Below are positions 1 to 11,442 of a stretch of DNA of 64,000 nucleotides, one piece after another. The notes under the pieces are model-generated. The model did not search any database. It had not been told where the DNA came from and saw only the letters and a program-made list of their open reading frames with translations. Numbering within the stretch: position 1 is the stretch's first letter; each line of letters opens with the position of its first letter. The stretch is from Pieris napi. Its lineage: Eukaryota; Arthropoda; Insecta; Lepidoptera; Pieridae. Location: NCBI RefSeq assembly GCF_905475465.1, contig NC_062253.1, positions 1,426,001 to 1,490,000 on the forward strand. Direction: 5' to 3'. The position numbers were made by a program, and so were the translations under genes.

Positions 1-311
1 ACGTGTTCTTCTAAAAGGAATGCCTTGGGTATCTAGAAGGTAAGTACACGAAATCGAAATATAGTTAAAAGGTTGGGGCAATAAAGTTCTTAAATATGTA
101 GGCAAACAAATATATAAGTTAATTTTCTACTGGCGGCGTCCATGCGTCGGGTTGTCTCTCTCCCTAAAATATGGCGAGGAGGCCGATGGCTGGCCATGCG
201 TCATGCTCGTGAACGGGTGCTGCTTGTGGTGACTGTTCGTACTTGAATTCGTGTATGCGCTGATGTTGGTTATTTCGACTGTGTAATTATTATTAATTAC
301 TTGATATGTCA

Positions 312-472
312 TGTGGAACATGGTGTAATGGCTGCAGCTCCTTACAAACGTTGTGTAAGAGAGAGTGGCGGAGAGTTTATTGCCTTATTGCATTTAATGT
401 ATATTTCTTTTTTGACGTTCATAAGTGTACATTGTGTTACCTATATCAATAAATGATTTTTGACTTTGACTC
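312..472 (+). mobile_element. LINE 3'-end fragment (GTTCATAAGTGTACA type)
   Basis: It begins GGAACATGGTGTAATGGCTG and ends with the tail CAATAAATGATTTTTGACTT. Related pieces are at 12201-12405, 12960-13015 and 48780-48950. Confidence 0.75.
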
Positions 473-585
473 ATTAATTAAATCTAAATCTGTCTCATTG
501 CACTCTTTCGTCTCTCTCAAACTGTGTTTCAGCTGTGATAAAATGACTACCTGCGATTGCTGTAAACACTCCAGTAATGTAATAA

Positions 586-1432
586 ATTATATCGACGTAG
601 GAAAGCATATTTGCTGTAAGTAGACAAAATACCTAAAGTGACTTTTTCCTGCCATTAGAATCAGAAAAAAAAGCTGCATCGAATGACCCGGGTCCTGTGT
701 CTCTACGATGAAAAAAAAATTACATACGCCGTTGAAAACGCCCGTACTTATATTTTTTTTAGCAAGATTAAATGCTGTATGTAGACCAAAATCTTGTCAT
801 TTCAGACATTTTGTACTTACAGCAAAAGAAGAACTGCATTTTTTTCTTTACAAATACTTACTTCTTCCCATTTAAAAACTTAACGCTACTTACAGCATTT
901 CAGCGGCGTGTGATTTTTACATTTGTTTACTTACAGCAAGTTTAGGGAACCTACAGTTTTAGTTTTTTTTACCATGTACGACATTTTATTTCAACCAAAC
1001 ATTACATTACCAAATGACCCACTGCATTTCTAGATCTAATCATAATTATTAACTAATCTTACATCTTGAATTGCAAATGAAAGTACCCAAATACATAAAT
1101 TTCCTGCATACAGCATATTTACCGCCTGTAAATTGATAATATTTCCGCGCGTACTTTTTTCTTCCTTAGTTACAGCGTTTTAAAGGTTTGTGGTTTAAAA
1201 AACTGTTTGCTGTAAGTAGCCAAACACGTACTTATAGTAACTTTGGATAAAAAGTTTACATTGCAAATGGTGACTGGCAGTTAAATAAATATATGTTTCA
1301 AAAATGGTAGCAATATCATGGATAGGTCAGACACTATTAATTTTTTTCCGAAATTAATAAAGTTTTTTGGCTCTGGTGAACAATTGCAATATGTCTACTT
1401 ACAGCAAATGTGCTTTCCTACGTCGATATAAT
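586..1432. mobile_element. TIR element with an interspersed GCTGTAAGTAG motif
   Basis: Near-perfect inverted ends of about 40 bp (start ATTATATCGACGTAGGAAAG). The motif GCTGTAAGTAG or its complement recurs about seven times inside, in both orientations. No ORF and no clear target duplication. Confidence 0.8.
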
Positions 1433-1445
1433 AACGTAATTAATT

Positions 1446-1509
1446 TGATGTAATTTGCAAATACAAGGATCTAGGCTCAGAATATGATTTTGTCCCATTC
1501 AGTGTCGAG
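1446..1509 (+). pseudogene. LINE ORF fragment, part before the hAT insertion
   Basis: The frame reads KYKDLGSEYDFVPFSVE just before the target duplication, and continues after the hAT. It resembles the C-terminal region of non-LTR retrotransposon polyproteins of invertebrates. Confidence 0.6.
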
Positions 1510-2167
1510 TAGTGTTGCCCAAATGCAAGACCAAGACGAGACTTAGGCCAGTCTTGGTATTGTCTTGCGTCAATACACCTGGTCTCGGTCTTGGTATTGG
1601 TATTGCGCTCTCAGTCTTGGTCTTGGTCTTGATCTTGCAGCAAGAGTCTCGCAAGTCTCGCAAGACTTGCAAATACCTATTAGCCTATTGCTATTTGTGG
1701 GGGTTTGCGGGCTATCCTGGAGCATTCACCAATGTACAATGTTCATCAACCAATAATAGCAGGCAGGCTACAGGCATTGTGTTGAGATTAGCAGATTTCA
1801 TTACAGTGTGCGTAGGTACATTTTTTAGGCAACTTGTCGTACTCGTGACTGGCGCGCTTTGCTACGTAGGTACTGTCGTTAAAGTATGTGTAAGTAAGAA
1901 ACGATGTAGGTACCTACTACAACAAAATTGTATTCCTTAGAAAAATAATCGTCGTACCTACACGACGATTATTTTTATTTATTTAGTAAATCATCGCTGA
2001 AGACAATAGTCGCTACTAGAGTAGGTACGATAGAAGTTGATAAACCGACACTGCAATTCTCAATATGACGTCGCTCATATTTGGAGCTTTTCCACGTTTC
2101 AAGTTTGTTAAAATCACCCACTTCCAATTTTGCAGTGCAATGTCCTTTAAAAAGGTATAATAGGTAA

Positions 2168-2593
2168 TCTATATATATAAAAATGAAACCCGTTTTCCGT
2201 TGTCACGAAATAACATGAAAACGGTTTGACCGATTTGTCTGATTTTTTTAAATAATATACCTTGAAGTACGAAGATGGTTCTTACGGAGAAAAATTAAAA
2301 TAAAATTGAGTGAATCAGTCTAAAAACAACACTTTTCTATATTCCCATACAAAATATTCGTAATAATACTTAAAAGTGAATTTGAACTTTAATACCATAG
2401 CATAAAGTTCAAGTGTTAGTGGAGGGGTTCCGGGAAGGTAAATTTTTAATTTTTTGACATAATGTATTTGTTGTCTTATCAATTTTCTTTTTTTATCTTA
2501 CTAGCTAGACCGGTGTCCCGAATAGCAGAATAAGTATTTTAAACAAATAAAGAATCGACTGTTAGGCGGTACGATGTTCGCCAGGCCAGCTAG
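2168..2593 (+). mobile_element. Helitron-like non-autonomous element, type A, nested in the hAT
   Basis: It begins TCTATATATATAAAAATG, ends CTAG after a GGCG...CGCC hairpin (about 2570-2585), and has no inverted ends. It is closely matched at 50540-50970. Confidence 0.82.
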
Positions 2594-2941
2594 TAATAAT
2601 ATAAACTAGGTATATTTTTATTACTTACAACAATTTTTATAAAATCTACCTATCCTTACGACTACATTCTTCCTTGCGAGGACAACATAATCTATTTGCG
2701 TCCGTTCTGAGCACCCGGAAACTTATTTTATTCTTTAGAACATGGGCAATGGCGGCGACCTTTGACATGAAAGCGACGGCGGCAACACAAAGTCTAGAAG
2801 CGGACTAAATTTTTACCTATTTTGGTGGGGTTGTCAATGTTGGCATTAGCACAGAAAAATAAAATTAAGTAAACACAATGTTTATCCACTTTTTAATAAC
2901 TAGGTATCCACGATAGAATATTTTTTCTACTAATTTCCTAA

Positions 2942-3658
2942 GGGTCGATTCGACCTAACTTCAATTTATACACGAGTAACTATACCAAGAATAATCTATT
3001 CCATGATTTAAATCTCGAGTAAATCCATAGTCGTTTGTCCACGTAATCAATAGTATAATTGCGCTAGGAATAACAATACGCGAATAGCAAGAAAATGGTG
3101 AACGAAAATAAAACTCGGCAAATAAATGTTGTTCTACAACGGGACAGTGTAAGAGCATACATCATGTCAACTCGATTTTGCCGTATTATAGTGTGAAAAA
3201 GTAGCTTTTAACAGGTGTCAAACGACGACAAAAAGTTTTTATTTCTTGTTTGTTTGAGGCTTTCGTCTAAAAAGGAACTTCTGTTGAGCCTAGTTGAATT
3301 TCATTCTAATATTATAGAAAATAAAAAAATCTAAAAATAATTAATAAATACTAAATTGTTTAAACGTTTCATTATACAATGCCAGACTATTAATTTAGTG
3401 CGTTGCGTTGACTTGAAATTAAAACACAGAATACATATTTGTGAAATGACAGAAATCAGCTGATTGGACTGACTGACGCCATTAAATTATTCTAGGAATA
3501 GCTGTTATTCCGTGCGAAACGGCGGTATAGTTGCAATTCCCGAATAAGCCCACTATTCTTAGAATTTGTAGTTGGTAAAACGTAAAATTTATTTACTCTC
3601 GATTAACTGACGATTTATTCTAAGATTAAGATTTACTCTTGTTTGGTCGAATCGACCC
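2942..3658. mobile_element. PIF/Harbinger-like derivative, 717 bp, nested in the hAT
   Basis: The ends are inverted GGGTCGATTCGACC, flanked by TAA (2939-2941, 3659-3661), the PIF/Harbinger target. No transposase remains. Confidence 0.8.
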
Positions 3659-5040
3659 TAAGTACTCAGTCTAAATATCTTTTTCATAATTTTTGTTTTT
3701 CAATAATATGTTGTGTGTAATTGAATGGTAAACTCTAAATCTTACTAGAGAGCTTTTTTAAAATAAACTTATTGAAAGCACTGACATGGCATATACACTT
3801 TTCAATCTTGCTGCTCACATTTTAGTACCTAGGTATCACTCACTATCTATCATTTACCGATATTAACAATGATTATTTCGAAATCAAAATATTCGCAATT
3901 CAATAGATGCAATACCTATTTAGTTTAGTTATTAATTATCATCTCGCCCGACAGCTTTTAACGCTGTAGTGTTCGAATTCAAGCCAGTGTGAGAATGTAT
4001 TTAAATAAAGAAAACTCAAAGCATTCAATTTATACCTACCTACTGCTGGGACATCTTCAAGGTCATTTAATTTTATACTCCTATACCAACCCTACCAAAA
4101 TAGGTAAAAATTTGTGTGCCTCTGTCCGTACTCTTTGTCGGCGAATGCGGCGCTCAGTGTCAAATGCTGTGTTACACTTGTTGCAAACCGCGGCGTCTTT
4201 GTCGGTAAATTATCAAATAAGTAGATAGGTATTTAATACACCGACCGACCAACAGTTTATTCGCAGAACGTCACATTTCCCCAATCAACTTTGAACCTTA
4301 ATTCTTTAGCGATAAACTTGAAAATCTGTTGAAGAAATTTGATAGATAGTAGTAGCTTGATGTGCTGGCGTCTGTACCATAGTATTGGCTGCCGTAGAAA
4401 CAGTTACTAGACCTACTCGACTCGCTGTTAGTTTTAAATTTTGCTAAATAGAAGAATAATATAAACTACATGATGTTTATATAATTTTAAGCACATACCA
4501 ACCTACGAGTACTAACGTTAGATCTGCACATTAGACATAAACAAGCATAACATATTATTATAGGTAGATACCTACAAGGTATGAACTTTGCTAGAAAGTT
4601 ATTAGGGAACAGATTTGTGAGTATTAACACGCTACCTACTTAATAAATTGTTGAAATATAATAAGTACTTACCTACCTAATCAATACAATACGTTTCAGG
4701 GTGCTTTCAGACGAGCGGCACGTTGCCAATTACAAATACAACTGCAGCCCTTAGTTTAGTGTTATGATTTGTGATACCTACGGTTTTGATACTGGGGAAC
4801 GTTTCTCAAAATCGGGATTGAAACCAAATACCTACTTAATAACGCCCAAATCTCAGTTTGTCTTAACTGCAAGACGCAAGAGTCTTGCAGGCTTAAGTAT
4901 TGTCTTGCTCAAGTCTTGCAGGGTTCAGTCTTGGTATTGGTCTTGCTATAATAAGGCGGTCTTGGTATTGGTCTTGGTCTTGCAAAAACGCAAGAACAAG
5001 ACCAAGACTGCAAGACCAAGACCGATTTTGGGCAACACTA

Positions 5041-5250
5041 GTGTCGAGACCCTTGGTGCGTGGGGTCCTAGCGCTTTAAGGCTTTTTAAAGAAATATCAA
5101 AAGGTTAGTCGACACCACAGGAGACCGAAGATCTGGCAGCTACCTCGGACAAAGAATTAGTCTAGCTATTCAAAGGGGGAACGCTGCCAGTATCTTCGGA
5201 ACCTTGCTTAAAGAGACTCCTTTTAATAATATATTTTAGTTATTATATGT
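5041..5250 (+). pseudogene. LINE ORF C-terminus and 3' UTR, part after the hAT insertion
   Basis: The frame resumes as SVETLGAWGPSALRLF, shifts once or twice, and ends with GQRISLAIQRGNAASVFGT, a common LINE C-terminal pattern, and a 3' UTR starting near 5222. The 3' UTR (TCCTTTTAATAATATATTTTA) recurs at 22980-23045. Confidence 0.65.
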
Positions 5251-5954
5251 TAAGGTTAGTTATTTATTTCAATGTATATGTGAATTATATCTAAATTCTT
5301 CAGCTACATATAATAATATGACTCATAATGTAATAGTAGCTTTGCTGTATATTAACATAACGGCATTTAATAGAAGACAATTCGCGGTTATATCATATTA
5401 TAATTTACTCTTAGAAGCTAATTTAATGGTACCTCCCAAAAGATCAGGAAACGCTCTTCGCTCACAGACGTTCGTTTGGTGATTGATATAAAATAATTGC
5501 GTCCTTTTATTTTGATGGAACTGCTCGAACTCGCTCCTAAAGATCAGTTTTTTACAAAGAAACTTTTACTGTATAAAATTTCGTTTAATTTGGGAATATT
5601 GGAAAACAAGAAAACACTTTCCTTTGAAATCATTTTTTTCAATTAAGTCAAGTTATTAGCAATATTGATTCAATGTTTTTGAATAAAATCTAAAATTAAT
5701 GAATCTCTTTGAAGTACATAAATATCCCGCAGTCCGGAGATCCTATCGGTAAGATAAGATTTACCGCAAAATTTGACTCTAATTTTAATCTAAAGTACCT
5801 AATAAAATAATAATAACCCAATTACACCATGAATCTTGGCCTAAATGTGTCCATCATTGATCATTTTTTTGTCTTAAGTGCTAAGTGCTCTGTAAGGGAA
5901 AAAATAGAACACGAGAACAGAGCGTTGTCTCTTATTGACATAAGCTTTACACAT
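5251..5954. other. No gene seen
   Basis: AT-rich sequence without a recognised repeat. The open frame beginning at 5829 runs into the MITE at 5955 and has no domain. Confidence 0.6.
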
Positions 5955-6237
5955 TTAAAGAAAACACTTTTTAATTGGATTAAAGTTATGTATTATTATA
6001 AAGTTACAATTATTTTACATAATTTGAATTTTAACCGATGTTTCGCGTGCTTTACAACGTGCGTGGTCACGGTGACTGAAGACTAAAGGTGTTGAATGTC
6101 AAAAAAGTATCACAGCTGTAGAAAAAGTTGTATTATCTGTATTTATTTCCCCGGAGTTGGTATCGACTAAAAGATGGATTGTAAATTTATAATAATACAT
6201 AACTCTAATCCGATTAAAAAGTGTTTTCTTTTATCAC
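5955..6237. mobile_element. MITE with ~58-bp inverted ends
   Basis: Arms 5957-6014 and 6179-6236 are reverse complements (AAAGAAAACACTTTTTAATT...). The 165-bp centre has no ORF. Confidence 0.8.
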
Positions 6238-6240
6238 TAA

Positions 6241-6801
6241 CTAGCTGACCTGGCTAACTTCGTTCCGCCCTACAACCTTAGAATATCGCTGTTACTTTAA
6301 TTTAACTTATTTTAGGATTTCATTAATGTTAAGTATTACATTAATACAACTTTTTTGCATATACAGAAATGTTTTATTGCTTGCCATTGCGAAAGAAGAA
6401 TGGCAGTTTTACACATTAGGCATCTTCTCTCTAGCGTCAATATGGCGATACTGCATGTTAAGCACTTTCTGATATCCAACATCTTTTCATCAGGATCAAA
6501 GCATGGTTATGCATCTCCTCTTTCACCTCAAGATCGGAATTTCTTGAACTGACACGAATTCGACGTAAAATGATGCGTAGTTTTGTCAACAGATGGTTAC
6601 CATGGTGACCATATGGTTTTTGCAATCGTAAAATTAATTAATTAATTTATTGTTATTCGATAACTTATCCGATATTTTATTGCTTATTCTGCTATTCGGG
6701 ACGGAAACAAATCCAACAAATCAAAAACCATGGCAATCGGTCCAGCCGTTCTCGAGTTATAAGTGTTGTAACAAACACGACTTTCTTTTATATATATAGA
6801 T
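6241..6801 (-). mobile_element. Helitron-like element, type B
   Basis: On the minus strand it begins near TCTATATATATAAAAG and ends in CTAG at 6241. The middle (6340-6560) is unique here. The sub-terminal block with GGTCCAGCCGTTCTCGAGTT is shared in style with the other types. Confidence 0.7.
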
Positions 6802-7318
6802 ATTCAATATATATAGAAATACTTATAAATAATAAATTATTATTAGTAAATACTATCACCGTATATGAAATTGATTTAATAAAAACACCAAACTAATATT
6901 TAAATATTTTTCTTGGTTATATGGTGTTTGTTATAATTTCATGAAACGTGTACCTTGGATCTGGATTACCATTTAATTTCCTATTTGTATTCATGGTTTG
7001 TAACATGACAAATAATGATAATATATTTTGGGCTTTCTAAATTGTACCATTATGTTCCCGTAAGTCTTATCAGTGAAGGCATTACCGCCTACACTGTCAA
7101 TCCTATTATAGCAAATGGAAGTTGTTAAGTGTGCGATAAATCCTAATGTCAGAAGCGCCCATGTGCACAAATATTGTGTTTATTGTATTCATGTTTGTTT
7201 GAATTTTTTTATTGTATCTCAAATTTTACATTAAATAAATGAGTTGAGACAGCCCCCGTAAGTAGTCAGAGACACTTTTGTTGGGGTTGGCTCGCTACTT
7301 TCCTTATTTATACAATAC

Positions 7319-7855
7319 TAGCTGATACGGCAAACGTCGTTTCGCCATGTATATGTCACCGTAAAATTGTAAAAACCGTTAGATTGTAATCTATCTCGCG
7401 AGATTGTAAACTGTCGAAAGATTGTCAACTCAACATACTGCTTGCAATTTAACGTATTATTATTCGGTAGTTATATGAAATTGTTGGGAAGTAAAATTAA
7501 TCTGTAATTGACCAAAGAAGTTTGAATGATAACTAAGTTAATGTAGTACAATCTACCGAATACCGATAACCGATAACCGATAGATTACAATCTAACGGTT
7601 TTTACAATTTTACGTTACAACGTTACGTTATTTTTTAATGCTGTATCATAAAAAAATAGAAATTAAAAATTTTGTCTAAAAAATAAAATAAAAAATTTAG
7701 GGGTGGACTACCCCTAACATTTAGGGGGATGAAAAATAGATGTTGGCCGATTCTCATAGATACCGGATAAGCACAAAAAATTTCATCAAAATCGGTCAAG
7801 CCGTTTCGGAGGAGTATGGCAACGAAAACTGTGACACGAGAATTTTATTTATACA
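7319..7855 (-). mobile_element. Helitron-like element, type C, carrying a MITE
   Basis: It has the same family as 13403-13716, 20938-21230 and 36408-36726: a CTAG end behind a GGCGAAA...TTTGCC hairpin, then the AGGGGTGGAC and GCCGTTTCGGAGGAG blocks. A 255-bp MITE (7360-7614) interrupts it near the 3' end. Confidence 0.8.
7360..7614. mobile_element. MITE with 34-bp perfect inverted ends, inside the Helitron
   Basis: Ends begin CGTAAAATTGTAAAAACCGT and are exact reverse complements over 34 bp (7360-7393, 7581-7614). No target duplication was established and there is no ORF. Confidence 0.85.
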
Positions 7856-7989
7856 ATATTGAGACAGTTGTTAGAAAAGAATACAAAACAAAACCCAGCT
7901 AAGAAGCAAAGCCGGTAAAAAATTAAATAAAATGAAATGTAATTCTCATAGTTTCTCTGACGATTCTATGAACTTATTCTATGCATGCG

Positions 7990-8045
7990 TGGTTGTGTAT
8001 GTATGTGCGCATGTGTGTGTGTGTGTGTGAGTGTGTGAGTGAGTG
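7990..8045 (+). repeat. (GT)n microsatellite
   Basis: Degenerate GT-rich run grading into GTGA units. Confidence 0.85.
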
Positions 8046-8349
8046 TATGCTTGTTGTTAAGTATTTAATTATGTATGCATGTCTCAAACTAGCGAATTCG
8101 TACTAAAATGTGCTGTATTAGTTGAACTGTATGATCACATTTTTTTAACGTGGGGCAACGTGGTGTTGGACGGTTATGTGGGATTCGCTGCCGAACCAAC
8201 CGCCTGAGGCGAGGTAACAGCGTAGTCCGTATCCCTACGTGTTGATGCCACGGCCCTCAACGGCAATGAGTTATGTGTGATTGACCTTGGTACAGCATGG
8301 TTACATGTTCAATGACAAACCCGAAAGTCGCTGCGATCTCGCGATGTTA

Positions 8350-9016
8350 GGGCCGATTTACATTATCTTAGTGTTTAGGAGAGTATTTTAGTACAAGTTG
8401 AAAGGCAAGTTCTTTAGTGCTTTAGTGCGTTGCGAGTGAACGTTTACATTTCTTCCAGTAGAGTATCATTACAATTTACAGCGCCACAATGAACGCGCAA
8501 CGACGTCGGCAAATACGCTCTATTCTACGCAAAATACTAACTGTAGTTATGGAACAAATAGAAGACGAGATTTTATTCGAAATAAATAAACTAAATATAA
8601 ATAATAAATAAAATAGCTTATTTTAAGGCAGTGTATGCCGAATGCCTAGCCTGTTTGTTTTTGTTTAAATTGTTTTTAACGTTTCACAAACCTTCGAGAA
8701 CAACATATTCAGACACAAATTTGATAGTTGTATCTTCCGACCATTTTAAAATCAAAAATCACGCACGCGTTTCACGGCACTTATGCACTGTCCTAAAGAT
8801 TTTACTAAATTACGTGTTTACACACAACGAGGGAAGATCTCGGGGGGTGCGCGGGCGCGGGAGGGGTATCACTTGAAACAAAAATAAAAGCGATTCTATT
8901 TTGATTCAACTTGAGAGTCAAGTAGAACCGTACTAAAGCAAGTAGCGTTTACATTTTTCAACTAAAGTACTATCCTAAAGCACTCCGCTAAACACTAAGA
9001 TAATGTAAATCGGCCT
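8350..9016. mobile_element. PIF/Harbinger-like derivative, 667 bp
   Basis: The ends are inverted GGCCGATTTACATTATCTTA, extended to about 30 bp, flanked by TTA (8347-8349, 9017-9019). It keeps a short basic ORF at 8489. Confidence 0.85.
8489..8611 (+). pseudogene. 40-codon basic ORF inside the Harbinger-like element
   Basis: It starts MNAQRRRQIRSILRKIL and ends in an AT-rich, Asn-rich tail. It may be the truncated N-terminus of an element protein. No known domain is visible. It is too short for a function to be claimed. Confidence 0.35.
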
Positions 9017-9019
9017 TTA

Positions 9020-9728
9020 TATCAAGTCTAATCAAAGACAAGAGGGCATTTTTTGATAGAACCGTGAAAGAAAGAAGGAAAACTAATAAGCAAATCTAAC
9101 AAACATTAACATACAGCACTTTACATGAGAAAAATTATCAACAAAATCTCAATGGAATTTTCATCCTTTGCGCAACTGACAGACGGTAAAACATATGGCA
9201 TACAACTCTGTGAAAAAGAAAATCTTTCAAGCGGTTCTCTACTCCAAAGGCGATTGAATAATGGAATTTTCTTTATGGGAATTTACTGCCAAGAACCCAA
9301 ATCAACGACATATGTTGCAGGCTAAAAGGTTTATTATGTATCTGCCAGTAAGTTGATTAAGGAAAAAGATATTTCTTATGCCTTTTTTATACAGAATAGG
9401 GGGCAATTGAGCCTAAGAGACGCCCAATAAGGGCAGTCGTCGCAGTCCATTTTTAATCTGCATCCTAATAAATGTTTCTTAAAATTTCATTCCAGCAAAA
9501 ACTTAGTACTTAAAATACATATTAGTGATTTTACAATTGTTTGGGTTTGATGTTCTTTATAACATAAAGTACACATAGTTCCAGAATTGTTGAGACAGGT
9601 TTTGACGTACATTATTACAATAGTACAATTAGATAATAGATAATAAAATTAGAAAAATTATGTTTAAGTAAAAGAAACCTGTTTAAAAATAGTCAATATT
9701 AATTTAGTTTTCGTTAGCTATTACATAA
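9020..9728. other. No gene seen
   Basis: AT-rich unique sequence. The 66-codon frame at 9125 shows no domain or conserved pattern. Confidence 0.5.
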
Positions 9729-10015
9729 TAGAGCAGTTGACTCGCATCCCTGAGGTAGTAGTTCGATCTCCGGCTGTGCACCAATGGACTTTCTTTCTAT
9801 GTGCGCATTTATTGGCTCGAACGGTGAATGAAAACATCGTGAGGAAATCAGCTTGCCTTAGGCTCAAAAAGTCGCGGCTTGTATTAGGCACAGGCTGATC
9901 ACCTAAGTAGGTGATAAGTGCAGATAGGCAAGTGCCTATTAAATTGGCAAATGATCATGAAACAGATACAGAAATCTGAAGGCCAGACCTAAAAAGGTTG
10001 TTGCGCCACTAATTT
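9729..10015 (+). mobile_element. tRNA-headed SINE (family S1)
   Basis: It has a B-box-like GTTCGATCTCC, then the family body (CACCAATGGACTTTCTTTCT, AACATCGTGAGGAAA) and tail GGTTGTTGCGCCACTAATTT. The box A head is partly lost. Confidence 0.8.
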
Positions 10016-10300
10016 ATTTGATTTATTTATTGCATAATAAAGTTAATCAATTTAAATTAAGTGCCTTCAATGTCAGGCGAAGGTTTGTGTGAATGTGAAA
10101 ATATGAAACATTTTATAAATTTTACAGTTAAATATTCGAGTTTAAAGCTAACTGAGAAATAAACTTTTATAACATTATGAATAATATTCCCGAGCAGAGG
10201 CGTATTATACAAACTAATATAGCCTTTGACTTACACGAGTACTGCAAATTTAAATAAAACTCTAACTGAATTAAATGTTTTGAAAGCTTTTTTAAATAAA

Positions 10301-10371
10301 ACACATCTATAATTCAACCAACATGGAAGAGCCTTCGGGCGCCTAAAGAAGTCATGCAAAATAAGAAAACG
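10301..10371. repeat. Left arm of a 71-bp inverted repeat around an RTE relic
   Basis: Matches the reverse complement of 10760-10830 (core GGGCGCCTAAAGAAGTCATG) with few mismatches. Confidence 0.85.
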
Positions 10372-10759
10372 TTCCACCAAATCCCGCCATTCCCTTCTGC
10401 ACTCTCTGGCATGTAACACCTGCTGTTTCTTTAATTTGGTCTATCCACCTTCTAAGTTGTCTCCCTCTTTTTCGTTTGCTGTACCTTGGGCACCAGTTAA
10501 GTACTTTTTGGTCCAGTTTTCTGTTCATCTTGCCATGTGCCCCGCCCATTTCCACTTTAGTTTATTTTTATTGTTACATCTGTTACCTTAGTTGCTTTTC
10601 TTAAATCTGTATTCTTTATTTTGTCTATGTTTTATTCCTTATCATACATCGATCTTTGACACACCTGGAACTTCGTTGCGCTTTAATGGGCGCCCAAGTT
10701 TGAGATCCATATGAACAGGTAGTACAAGTATTGAAGAGTTTTCTTTTAATTACCGTGAT
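10372..10759 (-). pseudogene. RTE retrotransposon C-terminal relic
   Basis: Minus-strand frames give the RTE ending: WCPRYSKRKRGRQLRRW, then DQIKETAGVTCQRV. Upstream frames, broken by stops, give GARGLKRNEVPG-like and KLKWKWAGH-like pieces. It is frameshifted and inactive. Confidence 0.8.
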
Positions 10760-10830
10760 CGTTTTCTTATTTTGCATGACTTCTTTAGGCGCCCAAAAGC
10801 TCTTCCATTTTGGTTGAATTATAGATGTGT
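10760..10830. repeat. Right arm of the 71-bp inverted repeat
   Basis: Reverse complement of 10301-10371. Together they may be the ends of a DNA element that engulfed the RTE piece, or a local inverted duplication. Confidence 0.85.
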
Positions 10831-10867
10831 TTAAAAGCTAACAAACATTTAACTCAGTATAGATAGA

Positions 10868-11009
10868 TAGATAAGGAGGGAGCTTGTAGTTTATTCTTTA
10901 TCAGAATGCCAAATCGTAAAATGACTGCTTTACGACTGATTTAAGCGCGACCGCCGCTGCGAAAACCGCTGTGTGAGTTCGAAAAGTGAGTTACAGAATC
11001 GCAAGGCAG
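10868..11009. mobile_element. Half copy of the CCTTGCGATT-family MITE
   Basis: The centre and right arm are present, ending ACAGAATCGCAAGG; the left arm is missing. Confidence 0.85.
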
Positions 11010-11442
11010 CGGTCGATCTTGCCACAAAATGAGAAATAAAGGACACAGAAATGTCCCCCTTATATGACGTAACGGGAATATTTAAAAGGAAAATCCTATT
11101 GAACAAAATTACAATACGTGGGTCGTATTGTAATTTTTTCAATAGGATTTTCGATTTTCTTTATATTATTATAAAGGAAATGATTTCCTTTTAACTTTAT
11201 ATTATATAAAACCTTTAAATGGAGAAAGAAAATGTTTCAATTTCATGCCTAAGCTTTTAATTAATTTCGGGTGGAAGTAAACTCTTTGATACTTCGAAAT
11301 TTTTAAGTGAGAGTAAATTTTTACGATGCGTGCGCACGTCGTCACAAAAAACCGACACCCTGAATATCTGTTCAAACGTATGTAAAACCGTCTGGGCCGC
11401 TACTTGGCGCTTACTCTGTTTTATTGACAAGTTGCATTGTCT

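Larger units (their letters stand above)
1510..5040. mobile_element. hAT-like DNA transposon, 3.5 kb, non-autonomous
   Basis: The ends are inverted TAGTGTTGCCCAAA (1510-1523, 5027-5040), flanked by a perfect 8-bp duplication GTGTCGAG (1502-1509, 5041-5048), the hAT hallmark. Both subterminal regions (1525-1680 and 4865-5020) are packed with GTCTTG/CAAGAC units in both orientations, probably transposase-binding arrays. No hAT transposase is recognisable inside; a Helitron-like and a Harbinger-like element lie within it. The 142-residue open frame at 1512-1940 is a by-product of the subterminal array. Confidence 0.88.
6802..8349. other. Mostly repeats; nothing coding
   Basis: 6802-7318 is AT-rich and unassigned; then the Helitron/MITE nest and the GT run. 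8130-8345 is GC-richer unique sequence (GTGGGGCAACGTGGTGTTGG) that may be an eroded LINE piece, not identified. Confidence 0.5.

Noticed and set aside
1512..1940. 142-codon open frame starting MLPKCKTKTRLRPVLVL
   Set aside because: It begins in the hAT terminal repeat and is a translation of the low-complexity GTCTTG array.
4764..5108. 114-codon open frame
   Set aside because: It covers the other hAT subterminal array and end, then enters LINE sequence; not a gene.
8631..8876. 81-codon frame after the Harbinger ORF
   Set aside because: No ATG-linked domain, compositional drift, and it lies in the non-coding right part of the element.
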